Notes: generated by a model not told the origin, from the sequence alone. 27,941 nt of DNA from Chara braunii (GCA_003427395.1 BFEA01000159.1:375785-403725), one strand, 5' to 3'; counted from the stretch's first letter, positions 1-9,737 are shown. Made by a program: numbers and translations.

Positions 1-72
<72 letters not shown>
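1..72. repeat. Compound microsatellite (CT)8(CA)28
   Basis: Eight CT units are followed directly by 28 uninterrupted CA units. A similar CT-to-CA junction recurs near the far end of the window (27742 onward). It is a simple sequence repeat with no coding signal. Confidence 0.98.
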
Positions 73-74
<2 letters not shown>

Positions 75-128
75 CACCGAGTTTCACATCATCGTGTCCG
101 CAAGGATGAGGAGAGCGCCGCCACACGT

Positions 129-488
129 CTAGCTCATAAGCACTCCTGCTGGAGGTGATCGTGATTCGTGATCACTCGCTCGTACAGCCTTCTCCTGCTC
201 ATCCGACACATAGTCGGAGATGGCCATCAGACGATTCCGGAACTGGTCCAACCTTTTTGCAGATTGTGTTCGCGCTATAGGACGATCCTCCATAGCTTGC
301 TGACTCGTCGGCGGCGGGCTGGAAATGGCAACGAGCCTGTTCCGAACCTCCTCAGCATCGATCGCTACAGTCATAGCCATAGTCACGCACGACCGGAGAC
401 ACAACGCCTTACACCCGCTGCAGAAGGAAACCGGTTGATGGATGGTTGATCCTGTGCCACCGCTGAAGTAGGAAACTGGATACCTCAC
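129..488 (-). CDS. Unrecognised minus-strand ORF, doubtful
   Basis: This is a 119-codon open frame. The motif RNRLxAIS occurs twice, about 35 residues apart, in a polar and possibly helical middle part. That repetition is the only reason it stands out from chance ORFs in this GC-balanced stretch. I recognise no domain, and it has no conserved neighbour or paralogue in the window. It could be a fragment of a gag-like or hypothetical protein, or simply chance. The rest of 1-1100 shows no other convincing gene. Confidence 0.2.
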   Translation of the reverse strand: MRYPVSYFSGGTGSTIHQPVSFCSGCKALCLRSCVTMAMTVAIDAEEVRNRLVAISSPPPTSQQAMEDRPIARTQSAKRLDQFRNRLMAISDYVSDEQEKAVRASDHESRSPPAGVLMS

Positions 489-550
489 AACCTCTGAAGA
501 AGGGAAAATAGCTCCACCAACAACCTCACTCCAAAGACTCAGTCAAATGC

Positions 551-650
551 AAATGGTGGGTTGCGATGCAATGGAATGCAAACGGCGGTTTGCGATGCAG
601 TAGAATCCAAATGGCGGTTTGTGAAGAACGATAACTGCGTAAATGGCGCG
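551..650. repeat. 29-bp minisatellite, 3-4 units
   Basis: Units begin AAATGGTGGG (551), AAACGGCGG (580), AAATGGCGG (609) and a partial AAATGGCGCG (641). The first spacings are exactly 29 bp. Later units diverge. No coding frame is evident. Confidence 0.8.
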
Positions 651-1121
651 AAGACGAGATGGAAGTCGAAAGAAAAAGGCGGGGTATGTTTACAAAGCGA
701 TGCCTACTTTTTGATGAATTGGCGCGGTCAAGAATGAAAAGTTATAGCATGAGCGTCATTTTATTATTCCCATCACCCGCCGCGCATATTTGCCAACGTG
801 ACGCAACACTCGCGCCTCACTCACTGCCACTTCGCTCGCCGCATCCAGATTTGATTGAAGAATGTTCCAGACACGTTTTGTCTGGTGCCTCAGTAATCCC
901 AAATGTTCGACCGAACCGCCGCATGGGCTAGTGCCGGCTGTGGGCTTCGCTTCACGCCCGCCAAATGTTTTTTTTCTTTTTCTGAAATTTTTTTATTTGC
1001 GCAAGAACTATGCTTTTTTTTTTTTTAATGCTAATATTCTCTGTATCGTTCCAATTTTAACGGATGTCCGTAAGGACCGCCCCCAAATGTGAAACGATCC
1101 GAGAGTGAAGTTTCCTCCGAA

Positions 1122-1237
1122 TAAGGACCTCGTTGCACTACTCGCCATCCGCCAACATCTTCATTGCATGTGGACATAAAATTTGTCCAGATGCATTCGA
1201 ATTCTTGGCGGATGGCCAGTAGTACAACTAGGGCCTA
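1122..1237. mobile_element. Near-perfect 116-bp palindrome, MITE-like foldback
   Basis: The sequence from CCTCGTTGCACTACTCGCCA (1128) pairs with its complement ending at CAGTAGTACAACTAGG (1232). The centre is GGACATAAAATTTGTCC. Nearly the whole element folds into one hairpin with a few mismatches. The outermost pairing reaches TA on both sides (1122-1123 and 1236-1237), which suits a TA target duplication as used by Tc1/mariner-type elements. No internal gene is present. It could also be a small-RNA hairpin locus; MITE is the simpler reading. Confidence 0.7.
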
Positions 1238-1419
1238 GGACAGAACGCGCATTCATTCATTGCTGTGCCTGGATGGAAAGTGGGAGAAAGGCAGCAAGAC
1301 TGACGGACGTTCTATTCGGGTGAGACGCAGGTCCTGTAGCTTCTGTTCGGACGTGGGCGTCGCGGGGAAAGGTTCCACTACCGGCTTCTCCCAGTCGGTT
1401 AGTTGATTGGAATGTCGAA

Positions 1420-1487
1420 AAAGGGCCTCGCTCCAGAACTCAGGACATGCACCAAAGGGCCTCGCTCCAGAACTCAGGACATGCACC
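1420..1487. repeat. 34-bp tandem duplication of the TIR-element end
   Basis: Two identical 34-bp copies (1420-1453 and 1454-1487) both contain GGGCCTCGCTCCAGAACTCA followed by GGACATGCACC. This matches the left terminal inverted repeat of the element at 24755-24875. It is therefore a duplicated end of the same TIR family, facing the opposite end found at 2121-2192. Confidence 0.7.
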
Positions 1488-1537
1488 TGTGGGACGAGGT
1501 AACGGAACACTGCCCCAGTTAGAGGCTTGGGGAGACT

Positions 1538-1570
1538 TTTTTTTTTTTCTTTTTTTTAATAAAAAAAAAA
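1538..1570. repeat. T-run followed by A-run
   Basis: A T-rich run of nearly 20 bases (with one C) is followed by T7 and then A10. It may mark the tail-to-tail junction of two retroposed fragments. There is no gene here. Confidence 0.6.
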
Positions 1571-1639
1571 GGGCGACGACCTTGAGATATTATTATTGAG
1601 CTGACCAGCCCCAAGCAATTCATTAGTAGTTCGTTTTAC

Positions 1640-1712
1640 TTGTCAAGTTCCATCATCTGGATTCGAACACAGGTCTGTATTTCAACAGTTCATGGGTGTA
1701 CCCACTGCTGGG
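1640..1712 (-). other. Possible tRNA-derived SINE relic
   Basis: Read on the minus strand, this stretch has GTTCGAATCC, a perfect pol III B-box. About 40 bases upstream lies an A-box/D-arm-like block CAGCAGTGGGTACACCC. Between them is a possible anticodon arm, CTGT-loop-ACAG, whose loop contains TGAAAT. The T stem does not pair properly, so this is not a functional tRNA. A decayed tRNA-derived SINE head or a pseudo-tRNA is the most I can claim. Confidence 0.3.
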
Positions 1713-1936
1713 GAGACTTCTAGGTAGTCTACTGATTGAAGTTTCCTCTTCGGACAGCCTAGTGAGTTGGCCTATAAGATTTGGTTTATATTCCTTTTCG
1801 GACAGCCCATTGGGCTGAGAGACTCTATAGGCAGCATGCAGTAGAGATAGACAAGACACTGTTCCAAGAAAAAAACAAAAAATAAAAAGGTAAGAAGACT
1901 GTAAGCGAAGCTGGGTAGCTGGGGAATGTTTGTTTC

Positions 1937-1972
1937 TATATATATATTCTTTTTTTTTATATATATATATTC
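1937..1972. repeat. TA-rich microsatellite
   Basis: Two (TA)n tracts are separated by a T-run. Together they can fold back. They lie directly before the SINE-like hairpin unit at 1975. Confidence 0.85.
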
Positions 1973-1974
1973 AG

Positions 1975-2117
1975 GGGACGCTGGACCCGTTTTCCAGCAC
2001 GTGCAGCTCCCCACCAATGGACTGGAGTCGGCCACAGAGTTCCTCGATCTCGTTGGTTCTCTTACCACCACGAGACCGCAGGGCAACACACGAAACTCAA
2101 AAATAAAAATGAAAAAA
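1975..2117 (+). mobile_element. SINE-like unit with 5' hairpin, copy 1
   Basis: It begins GGGACGCTGGACCCG; GCTGGA pairs with TCCAGC over a 7-nt loop. About 120 bases later it runs into an A-rich end (AAAAATAAAAATGAAAAAA). Copies at 14877 and 17035 share the exact first nine bases and the hairpin, then an A-rich or poly-A end. No pol III A or B box is visible, so the promoter type is unknown. Confidence 0.5.
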
Positions 2118-2120
2118 GGT

Positions 2121-2192
2121 GGTGCATCTTCCCATGTATCAGGGGAAGATTCATGCTCATTTTGCACATCTTTTAGTAGTGGAGCGAGGCCC
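2121..2192. mobile_element. Right half of TIR element (same family as 24755-24875)
   Basis: GGTGCATCTTCCCATG... through TTTTGCACATCTTTTAGTAGTGGAGCGAGGCCC aligns along its length with the right half of the complete element at 24755-24875. The terminal block GTAGTGGAGCGAGGCCC is the inverted complement of the ends duplicated at 1423 and 1457. One ~770-bp element (1423-2192) invaded by other repeats is possible. Two independent fragments are equally possible. Confidence 0.6.
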
Positions 2193-2195
2193 AAA

Positions 2196-3121
2196 GAGTT
2201 TTTTCCTTCTTGGGAAACGTTGAGCATTACCGCTGTCCCCCGAATAAAACTCAGTGTCATTCTTTTCTTTTGTCGTCTTTTGTTTTTCGGGGGGTCTTAC
2301 CAGTTATGAGACCCCACACCCACCCTCTTCTCTTCATGTTTTTATTGTTTTTTTTTTGTTTTTTTTTTTTGTAGAGGTGGGGTAGAAGGGGGATGGCAGT
2401 CACCCACAGTACTTGGCCACTCGGTTGTCCAGATGAACCCCTCTGAAGACCCCACCCACCCTTCTCCCTGGCGCCCCCCTGCCCCAGTGTCTACCACTCT
2501 GCAAACTCAGGACCATCCCCCTTCTACCATCTTGGTGGGGTGACCTGACCGGACAGTGCTTGTCGGCACTAGGGCTGAGCACGAACCCCACTCAGCCCTG
2601 GTTAAAGCATAGTGGAACAAATGTTGTCCGGTGCTTTGGGCGCTACGTGTAAGCATTTTCTCTACCAGCCTATGCATTGACCCTTGATTCCCCCCATATC
2701 CTCTTTCTTGTCTCAACAGAACTACCCCCAGGCCTACCCAAGTTCGAATAGAGACGCAATCAGATGATCAGAATACAATAATTCTGAATTATTTAGGGCC
2801 GGTTGATACCATGACGAACTGTCAAGGCTGTTGCCATTTTCGAAAAAGACGAAAGTTGCCCCAAATACAGCAATAATCAGGGTACGTTTTATTTAGGGCA
2901 GGACGATAGCCACGGGATAAGATAGAACATAGACACCTGCCTCACTGTGCAACAGCCTCGGCCTGTTGATGGCCAGAGATAAGATAGCCAGAGCAGAAGG
3001 TGTCTTTTTTCTTGCCTTTCTTGAGCCTACCTGGATATTCCCTGCACTTTCCAGAAACACAAACTTGCCCTCCTATTGGTCCAGCCACCATGTGTTTTCT
3101 ATTGCCTTTTCAGTGCTTACC
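2196..3121. other. Non-coding interval
   Basis: I see no supported gene. It contains T-runs around 2340-2370, a C-rich stretch near 2440-2530, and two copies of a ~30-bp direct repeat beginning TATTTAGGGC (about 2790 and 2889). It also holds a small inverted repeat, GACACCTGC / GCAGAAGGTGTC (about 2930-3002). The ORFs here are short and lack any recognisable motif. Confidence 0.6.
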
Positions 3122-3360
3122 TGTGACGCGGAACCTCACGCCCTGCGCTGTCTTTCGTTCGGAGTGCTTAGGGTGCAGAAAGGAGGCCCAGAAAAACAGC
3201 AAGATGGGGTGTGCCAAGGATTTTTGGAAAATTGAGTGTGGGGACACAGACGAAACTTAAATCCCCCGTGTTGGTCTGATGAAGTGAGAGATCTGGTTGG
3301 CGGCGACGTGGGTTTTGAGGCGACGCGCGCGCGGGATATGTGACGCGAGGAAGTTTAAAT

Positions 3361-3894
3361 TCAATCCAGAAAATATTGTCGGACCTCCCGACGAGCCACG
3401 ACTCGGCGTTTGGAGTGGAAGGGAGCGGGCACGTGTTTAGTATCCCGTTTTCGCACTAGCTCCCGACGTCGCACATTACACAATTCTGAATCCGACGTGG
3501 ACGGTCTTAATCGCGTGGCCCTTTCCTTGTGCTCATCCTCATTCCGTGCTCGGTAGTGGAACCCCTTCGATTGGTAGTGGTCGAGTCGTTGGCAATCACT
3601 ACACAAGGGGTTAGGCCAATGGGGCGCTACTGCCGACCACGGGATGACGATCAACTCGTTAAATGGTAATAGCAGCGAGTACGGCGGAAAATGTGTATCG
3701 ACGATGACAAACCCAGTGCCTACAAACCCAGAACACCGATTTTCGGGAGGGAAGTAGTATTGCCCACCGATCTTGGCGATGGCTTCTCGTATGTCCCACT
3801 CACAGATTCGCGTCCTGTACTCGTTATACGGGAAGGGGCGGAGAGGGGCTACGGGAGGCTGGCGCCTAGTCGGGTTGAGCCCGTTAGTCTACAT
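3361..3894 (-). pseudogene. Conserved 177-codon zinc-motif protein, copy 1 (nonsense at codon 2)
   Basis: I do not recognise this protein. Read from ATG at 3894-3892 it would be 177 residues ending RQYFLD at TGA 3363-3361. Codon 2 is TAG here but TGG in the second copy, so the frame is otherwise open for 175 codons. It has a proline-rich start, then CEWDIREAIAKIGGQ, a hydrophobic middle FVGTGFVIVDTH, and a zinc-finger-like CSDCQRLDHYQSKGFHY (C-x2-C-x4-H, then another H). The C-terminal third is strongly basic. The copy at 12101-12634 is the same length with no indels. By hand count, differences fall about 21, 6 and 42 at codon positions 1, 2 and 3. That bias is what marks it as a real, once-selected gene of the repeat. 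A nucleic-acid-binding element protein is my guess. Confidence 0.7.
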
Positions 3895-5675
3895 GGCAAA
3901 CAATCAGGAATATTTTAACCATTCATCGCGTGCATGCAATCCTAGCAATCCAATCGAAAAGGTCACACAGGAGAAACAAAAGGTTCGGAAAGAGAGAAAG
4001 AAAAACTCATGTGTGGCAAGACGAGACCGCCATTTCGTGCTCAGATCGTGAGTGGCGAAATCGCATATGTACTCGCGACACTTCTTCGATAATCACAAAT
4101 CAAAGCATTCTTGCACTTCCAAATCCCAACAACATTGCCCCTGCCATCGACTCGTCCTACCCGTTCATTCCCATCTTCCGTGCATGCATTCACTGAGGAA
4201 GGTGCGAAAATGACAGTGATGCAATTTCCCAACAAGGTGGCGTTAAGGGAAGAATCCTTAACTTGAATGGTTGATACACGCGCATCCACCGTTCACAAGA
4301 CAAAACCCACTAGTTCGGGGGACTACCCAGGAAACTAATGGAAGAGTTCCGGAAGAAATCATTCCAACACAGCCATCATACTCATTCCATCACATGCCAA
4401 TTTTTGACTTATTACGTCGAACCATCCACATCAAGAAAGAAGGAGAAGGAGAAATGCGACAGAGACAGACGGGGATATCAAGATCAGAGGGAAGAGTTAC
4501 ACTGAGATTGGGAGAGGAAAAGAAGGTTCGGCTTTACCGCCGCAAAGTCACACCAAAGAATAGATTCGTAACCAAGAGGGCGCACTTGCCATCAAATTCC
4601 AACACGGCCCTGGGCCAGTCATCCACTCAACTCAGATCACCTGTCCGCATTCTGACACCGACGATCCCGGCCGTCACGCGTCATCCTCCACCACTGCGAT
4701 CGTCACTTCGCCAACTTAGTCTCGACGTGGCTTGCCTGGATCCCACAGTCCGTCGTGGCTATCTAGCGCACCACTAGCCAGTCTACAGTTGGCTCGTCAG
4801 GACTTTTCGACTCGCACCGTACACATCACCTAGCCACTACTTCCTATAAGCTGGCCGATGAGTTGAGAGAGAGTTTTGCGGGAGCGCCGACGGAATTTAT
4901 AGTTCCGAGACGAGAGAGAGACGCGGGGAAAAATGAAGGGTGAGGCAGAGGAGGGTATAGGAGAGTTTGGGAGTGACCGCCCATCGAAAGCCATGTTGAT
5001 CCCTCCTCACTCGACCTCAGCCAATCAGAATCGTCGCACAGTAAGAACTTACACGACGCTTCTCCTTGGCTAGATGGGGAGAGAGGATCGACTGGGTTTT
5101 CGAGCGCAGATCTTAGAGCGGGAAAAAGAGGAGCGCGAAGGATAGCACGAAGCGGGTCCAAGATTCAGATGATCAAGAAGGAGAAAAAAGGCGCGCGCTG
5201 AGAAGGGGAGGGAAAAACAGTTACACGGGGCGGGGGCGAGAAAGCATGTGCGCGCGAAGAAGGACAGTGAGAGGAGCGCAAGGAAGGAAGGATGAGGGAG
5301 CTTGCTTGCATGGCTCCGATCAGCAAAAGGGGAATGGGCACCAAGACAATTGCAGTCTTTTCCAATCCTATGCTAATTCAAAAATTGAAAGTACCATATC
5401 CGCGCGCAAAACAAGCGCGGGAAAGAAAGTATTCCGTCCATCCATATTCCTACAAGAATTCCCAGAGTTTTCAAGGTCGAGGCCGTGAATATTTGCGCGC
5501 GGAAGGTCGCGCGGCATTCCGATAATTCCTAGGATTTCTAACTGTCGAGCCAAATTCCAAACGCACTCGCTAAGGCGCGTGAAATTCCCATGCATTTTCA
5601 ATCAAAATGACACAAAAAAAAGGAATTGACAGATTCTCGCAAGGTACCTTTAATCGGGCACAGACAGAGAGAGGA

Positions 5676-5688
5676 GGGGGGGGGGGGG
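5676..5688. repeat. G13 homopolymer
   Basis: Thirteen consecutive G, with a G10 run at the matching place in copy 2 (about 14383-14392). It is a length-variable tract and a potential G-quadruplex. Confidence 0.9.
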
Positions 5689-5787
5689 AATCTCGAGATC
5701 GAACTGTACATATCTGGATGCAGAGAAAACACGGGAAAAAGGAAGGGGTCCGAAAGATGGCGCAGGTCCGGAAGCTAGTATGTCACA

Positions 5788-6041
5788 TATGTGACGCGCA
5801 GGGGGTTCCAAAATTATGCGATCTCCTGATTGCATGTCATGGCGGAGAAGGAGAGAGGGGGATGAGAGGATGAATGAGGAACCAAGTGTATCAGGAGAGA
5901 GAATGCTCGCATCAACGCAGATATTGGAGCCAGAGTTCATGTTGATGCCAACGTCAATTGCAATTTCTTCGCGAGTCTGTTGTCTCAAGCTGCTGGAACC
6001 GCCAGAGGCCGTCCAGGTGACGCCATCATCGTCCGCTGATT
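5788..6041. other. Interval after copy 1, no gene supported
   Basis: It opens with TATGTGACGCGCAGG, which repeats the first bases of the adjacent 2.6-kb element. Open frames exist on both strands, but none shows a motif or a paralogue. Confidence 0.4.
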
Positions 6042-6336
6042 CTCCGTGTGCTCTGCACCCTTGCCTCGTTATTGGAAGTCCGCCCGACGGTAGTCGACAA
6101 GGAGGGGATGATGGAGGGGTCGGGGCCAGTCAGATGGGAGCGGAGGGAAATAATCCTCCGCTTCATCACCGAGATCGACGAAATGTATGATTCGATGTGT
6201 TCGGGGAAACGATGATTTGGTCGAGATAGGGAAAGGCGGTAGTCGGGGTATAAAGAGGGAATAGTGCGGAGGACGTTATCCCTTAGGGACTCGTAGTCCT
6301 CAATAGCGGGAAAGGTGCCGGATACGACACATTATA
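6042..6336 (-). pseudogene. Possible protein fragment, no start codon
   Basis: About 98 codons are open from just after a TAA to the stop near 6042. The translation looks protein-like, with EDYESLRDNVLRTIPSLYPD and then RFPEHIESYISSISVMKRR, an amphipathic, helix-rich composition. There is no ATG near its beginning, so it would be an exon or the broken remainder of a longer protein. It lies downstream of, and on the same strand as, the integrase frame and the acidic ORF. I do not recognise the family; a gag-like fragment is conceivable. Confidence 0.3.
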
Positions 6337-6648
6337 ACTCCATGTGGTTGAACTACGCCCATGCGACACTAAAGAGGAGGATATTGATAGGGAAGGAGGC
6401 GGACGGCGAAGTGATGGCAGAATACGCGGCTGGCGAAGACGCGATAGTCCAAGGATAATTCAAGGTGGGGGAGAGGTCGGAAACGAAGGAAATCAAGGGG
6501 GCGGCGGCAGACGGAACGAGGACGGTAAGTCCGGGCTGGGAGGAGGACGGGGACGAAGCGCGGAGGGGGCAAAACCGGCTGGAGAAGGTGAGCGAGGGCG
6601 GCGGCGCCGGCGGGAGGTTGGTGCGCCATCGTGTCGGCTAGCAGTGTC

Positions 6649-7437
6649 CTAGGGGACAGCGGGATTCAAGGCCGATTCTCCTTGAGCGAGCGGCAGTGCT
6701 TGCGAGGCTTCCCGGGGTTCAGGCGTTGATGCCTCTCCTTCTTCCTTGGAGGTCGACCGGGCTTCTGGCTCTTCTTCCTCTGATAGTCCAGCGATGGCTA
6801 TGCGACCTGGATCGTTGTCTGATGACAACTCTCTGTTCTCCCGATGCGCTTGCCAAAACTCGTTGAAGTCGGAATCACTATCGAGTGCAAGCTCATCCAG
6901 GTCCAAGTAATACCAAGCCGTCGGATCGTGATCGCTCAGATACTGCTCGTAATCCTCCATACAGTTCGCCCTGATTACAGTTGGCGTCAACTTCCTTTCC
7001 AAGGTTTCAGGTCCCACTTGCTTCGGATCGCTTGGATTATAGGAGATGATGTCCGTCGGTAGATCGTCGACGAGCTGCGACAAAAAGGTGAGAAGTTTGT
7101 AGGCGACCGTGGCTCGTCCTCCCTTAGCGATCTCTCCACACAACAACCCCACCAACGTACCGTTGATAGCAGACTCATTCGGCCACAGCTGCGCTAGTAC
7201 CAACGAGATCTCGTGAGAGTGCTCCAGTTTCCGATTGCTATAGTATCGTGACCAGTGGCACCTCACCGTGAGCATACACACACTAACTGTTGTGAACCCA
7301 ATCCACTTGCGGGCGTAGGCAGAACTGAATGGAAGGGTGGAGGAGGGGTGGATTTCTAGAGTGAGGATGGGATTTGCCCAGGATGGCCAGATGATCGGGA
7401 GGTCGGAGGGGAGAGAGAAGGTGGAGAAACGATTCAT
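6649..7437 (-). CDS. Acidic hypothetical protein downstream of integrase
   Basis: This is a 262-codon open frame with no family I recognise. The middle (about residues 60-150) reads like a folded domain: GTLVGLLCGEIAKGGRATVA followed by YKLLTFLSQLVDDLPTDI. Then come a Trp/Tyr- and Asp-rich segment (AWYYLDLDELALDSDSDFNE) and a low-complexity Glu/Ser/Pro tail ending ALNPAVP. The first 45 residues are proline- and serine-rich and less protein-like, so the true start may lie further in or behind an intron. It follows the integrase frame on the same strand after a 467-bp gap. It could be a second protein of the same element or a host exon. Confidence 0.45.
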   Translation of the reverse strand: MNRFSTFSLPSDLPIIWPSWANPILTLEIHPSSTLPFSSAYARKWIGFTTVSVCMLTVRCHWSRYYSNRKLEHSHEISLVLAQLWPNESAINGTLVGLLCGEIAKGGRATVAYKLLTFLSQLVDDLPTDIISYNPSDPKQVGPETLERKLTPTVIRANCMEDYEQYLSDHDPTAWYYLDLDELALDSDSDFNEFWQAHRENRELSSDNDPGRIAIAGLSEEEEPEARSTSKEEGEASTPEPREASQALPLAQGESALNPAVP

Positions 7438-7903
7438 CCGCGCTCGGGGTAGGGATGAACATGGGGGAGAGGGCGAGAGGGGCGGTCAGTAGCGCTGGTC
7501 CGGAGGGAGAAGGTGTCAATACAATCAGTCCCCACTACTTGTCGCCTTCGCTGGGCCAGCCGCTGTCACCAATCAGCTGCCAACTCTTGTCCCCACCTGT
7601 AGAGATCAGTCACCACTGCATCGCGCCGCTGCACGCCGATAGTACACAAATTGCCGCTAAAGGCTACTACCACCGTTACGTCGCTCTGAGTCGGCCGCGA
7701 GAAACGCAGAACTCCCAAAGCTTCCGCTAAGATGACTGCCGAACCTCAATCGGTTGATATGGTGATCTCCACGGCGGCACACCAAGCTCCGCCGCCAAAG
7801 AGTTGCGCAAATCGACTAAGACACGGATGCGCGACCTGACAAAATTGCAACAGGGTTCGAGGTTGGAGGAACTGAGCAGGAAGGGCTGGCTCAATCATAA
7901 AGC

Positions 7904-9737
7904 TCATGGCGAAGGTGAGGGGGAGGTAGATGCAGACGAAGGAGAGGAAACAAGTTCTTCGGTCGCGTCGCATGAAGAAGAAAGAGATGGGTTAAGGTTC
8001 TCAGAAGGAGGGAGAGGACGAAGGTAGGAAGTGTGGCGGACGATGGGGAGGGAGCTATGGCTGGCACTGGCTTCGGGCGCAATGCATACCGTGTTAGCTC
8101 CATTGGGACCGAACTCTACGAAGCGGAAACAACCAGAAAACTTGGGAGCGAGTTTGCGGTCTCCTGCACATTTGTGTACCTGCACCTGATCCCCTAACTT
8201 ATATTGGTGCTGTGGGCCCGCATTCCCGTTCCAGGCCTCGTAGCTACGGACCTGCCTACTGTGGGCTTGTTCAGTCATTTTCTGTCTTCTCCGGGCCAGC
8301 TTAGGAACGACCCTTTCCATTAAATCCGCATATCTCTTGGCTTTGGCCTTAAGGGCCACACTCGTGTCCCGAGCCCCTTTGTCGGCAATTTCTGTGGTAC
8401 CCCGATTGTCGACACATGGGAGGCTATTAGTTCGAAGCTGAAAGGAGGTGAACCCTGTTGACTCATGAGGGGTGGCTCGGTGGATTCCGATGATTTGATA
8501 GACTATCTCGGGCCACGAACGCGTGTCGCGGGCCGCTAAGTTCTTACGGAGGGCGGTCTTAATCATGCAATTCGCATTCTCTGCCAGCCCGTTCGATTGG
8601 GAAACATGGGGAGCGGTGTGTCGAAGCGTAACGCCACGACGCATTAGTAATTCCTCTACCTCACCTTTAAAATTCCGATCCATTGTCAGTTAGAATCTCC
8701 TTTGTATCTAGGTGGGTATTGAGGAATCGGTTGATGTATGTGGCTATCTCTGAGGCCTTTCAGGTTTTACACGGATAAACTTCGATATATTTCGAGAAAT
8801 GATCGATCAACACCAAGAGAATGGAGTATTCGCAGCGGTTGGGGCCAGGTGGCACATCTATATCAGTTATGTCCATACTGACCCGTTGGAACGACCGTTC
8901 TACTTCTGTAGGGACTATTGTATTTGGCCCACGGAGGGGCGCACGGTCGGCAACACAGACTAAGCAGTTAGCGACCACGTGCTTCACATCATCATGGATA
9001 TTAGACCAGAACCATCGATTTTTGTCGATAGCTGCCTCGGTGACACGTCTCTCGAAATGAGCGGCCTGTTCTTCGTGCGTGGACCTACTCCAGCCATATC
9101 TCTGAAAAGGGTGGCGAACCGTCAGCCATAGTCTCGATCCGTCCATCTTACGCTTTTCTAAATGTCCGTTGATCTATCGATAGTCTCGGGATCTTTCGGT
9201 AGCCTGACGTCTGTCATGCTTAGTGAGATGGTCCAATGGTAGGCCTGCTAATTTAGCTAATACGATTTTATTTGTCCCTACCTCCGCTTGCCGGTATTTC
9301 TTGTCGTATTCAGGGTCGTCCGTTCGGGCAGCCTCGAATCGAACCTCAGTAGGGAGTTTGTCCGTCCTACACAGGGGGCACCTCCATTCCTTGCTACTTG
9401 TTCTGTATCGAATGCACGCACCATGCGCACGATTGACACACGTGGCACAATTCACCCAATCGGCAAATCCAGATTCAAAGGGGTGACAATTTACTCCGTA
9501 AACTCGGGAAATACATGTGCAAAAATAACAAAAATTTTCTAAGAGAGTGACGAGAAAGTCCGAATGGGCGAGGGGGTCAGAAGAGGTGGGAGAGACTGAG
9601 TCAGGGGGAGTTTCCATCGTTCCGAGAGACGAGAACCGGAAAGGGAAGGAGAGGTAGGGTCGGGTACACGTCTCCACTTCATCGTCTTCTCGACCTTCTC
9701 CTCGACCTTCTCCTTCCCTCCAACTTTCACTTCCCAT
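7904..9737 (-). pseudogene. PHD finger + Gypsy-type integrase, disrupted
   Basis: Reading down the minus strand, the order is as follows. A C4HC3 PHD finger lies at 9530-9369: Cys70, 73, 97, 100, His105, Cys108, 120, 123, ending KEWRCPLC. After TAG at 9176-9174 the same frame continues as an H2C2 zinc domain (HEEQAAH ... CLVC, 9077-8955). The integrase core follows, with VSMDITD (Asp at 8873) and DHFSKYIEVYP. A TGA stands at 8762-8760, then the frame reopens to ILTDNGSEF. There, one extra T in a TTTT run shifts the frame. Next come NGLAENA (Glu at 8581) and a GPY/F-like module, KLGDQVQV ... KFSGCFRF. The three catalytic acidic residues are thus present, with ~34 residues between the second and third. 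It suits a Ty3/Gypsy or Ginger-type transposase; the N-terminal PHD is unusual. No reverse transcriptase is seen beside it. ATG at 9617 (METPPD) is a likelier start than 9737. Confidence 0.8.

Larger units (their letters stand above)
3122..5787 (-). mobile_element. 2.6-kb TGTGACG-ended repeat element, copy 1
   Basis: This 2,666-bp block aligns end to end with 11879-14486 in the same orientation. Both start TGTGACGCG and end (A/C)GTCACA-like (TATGTCACA here). The termini form a short inverted repeat, TGTGACG...CTA, slightly longer than LTR TG..CA ends. Both carry the same minus-strand 177-codon frame (3361-3894). The rest is non-coding and GA- or GC-rich, with a G13 run (5676-5688), and gains and loses small indels between copies. 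No target duplication is visible around this copy. Directly after it comes another TGTGACGCGC, making a 14-bp palindrome. It could be a long solo LTR or a DNA element. Confidence 0.75.

Noticed and set aside
1640-1712. Functional tRNA gene on the minus strand
   Set aside because: The B-box is good but the T stem and acceptor do not pair; at best it is a SINE or pseudo-tRNA relic.
1975-2000. Helitron 3' terminal hairpin (minus strand, followed by CTGA)
   Set aside because: The CTRR-like word follows the hairpin only in this copy; the other two copies have unrelated sequence there.
2790-2900. Plant telomere-type TTTAGGG repeats
   Set aside because: Only two isolated occurrences, no tandem array.
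4271-4777. 168-codon plus-strand ORF in copy 1
   Set aside because: Its counterpart in copy 2 is broken by indels and keeps only the last part open; there is no coding bias comparable to the minus-strand ORF.
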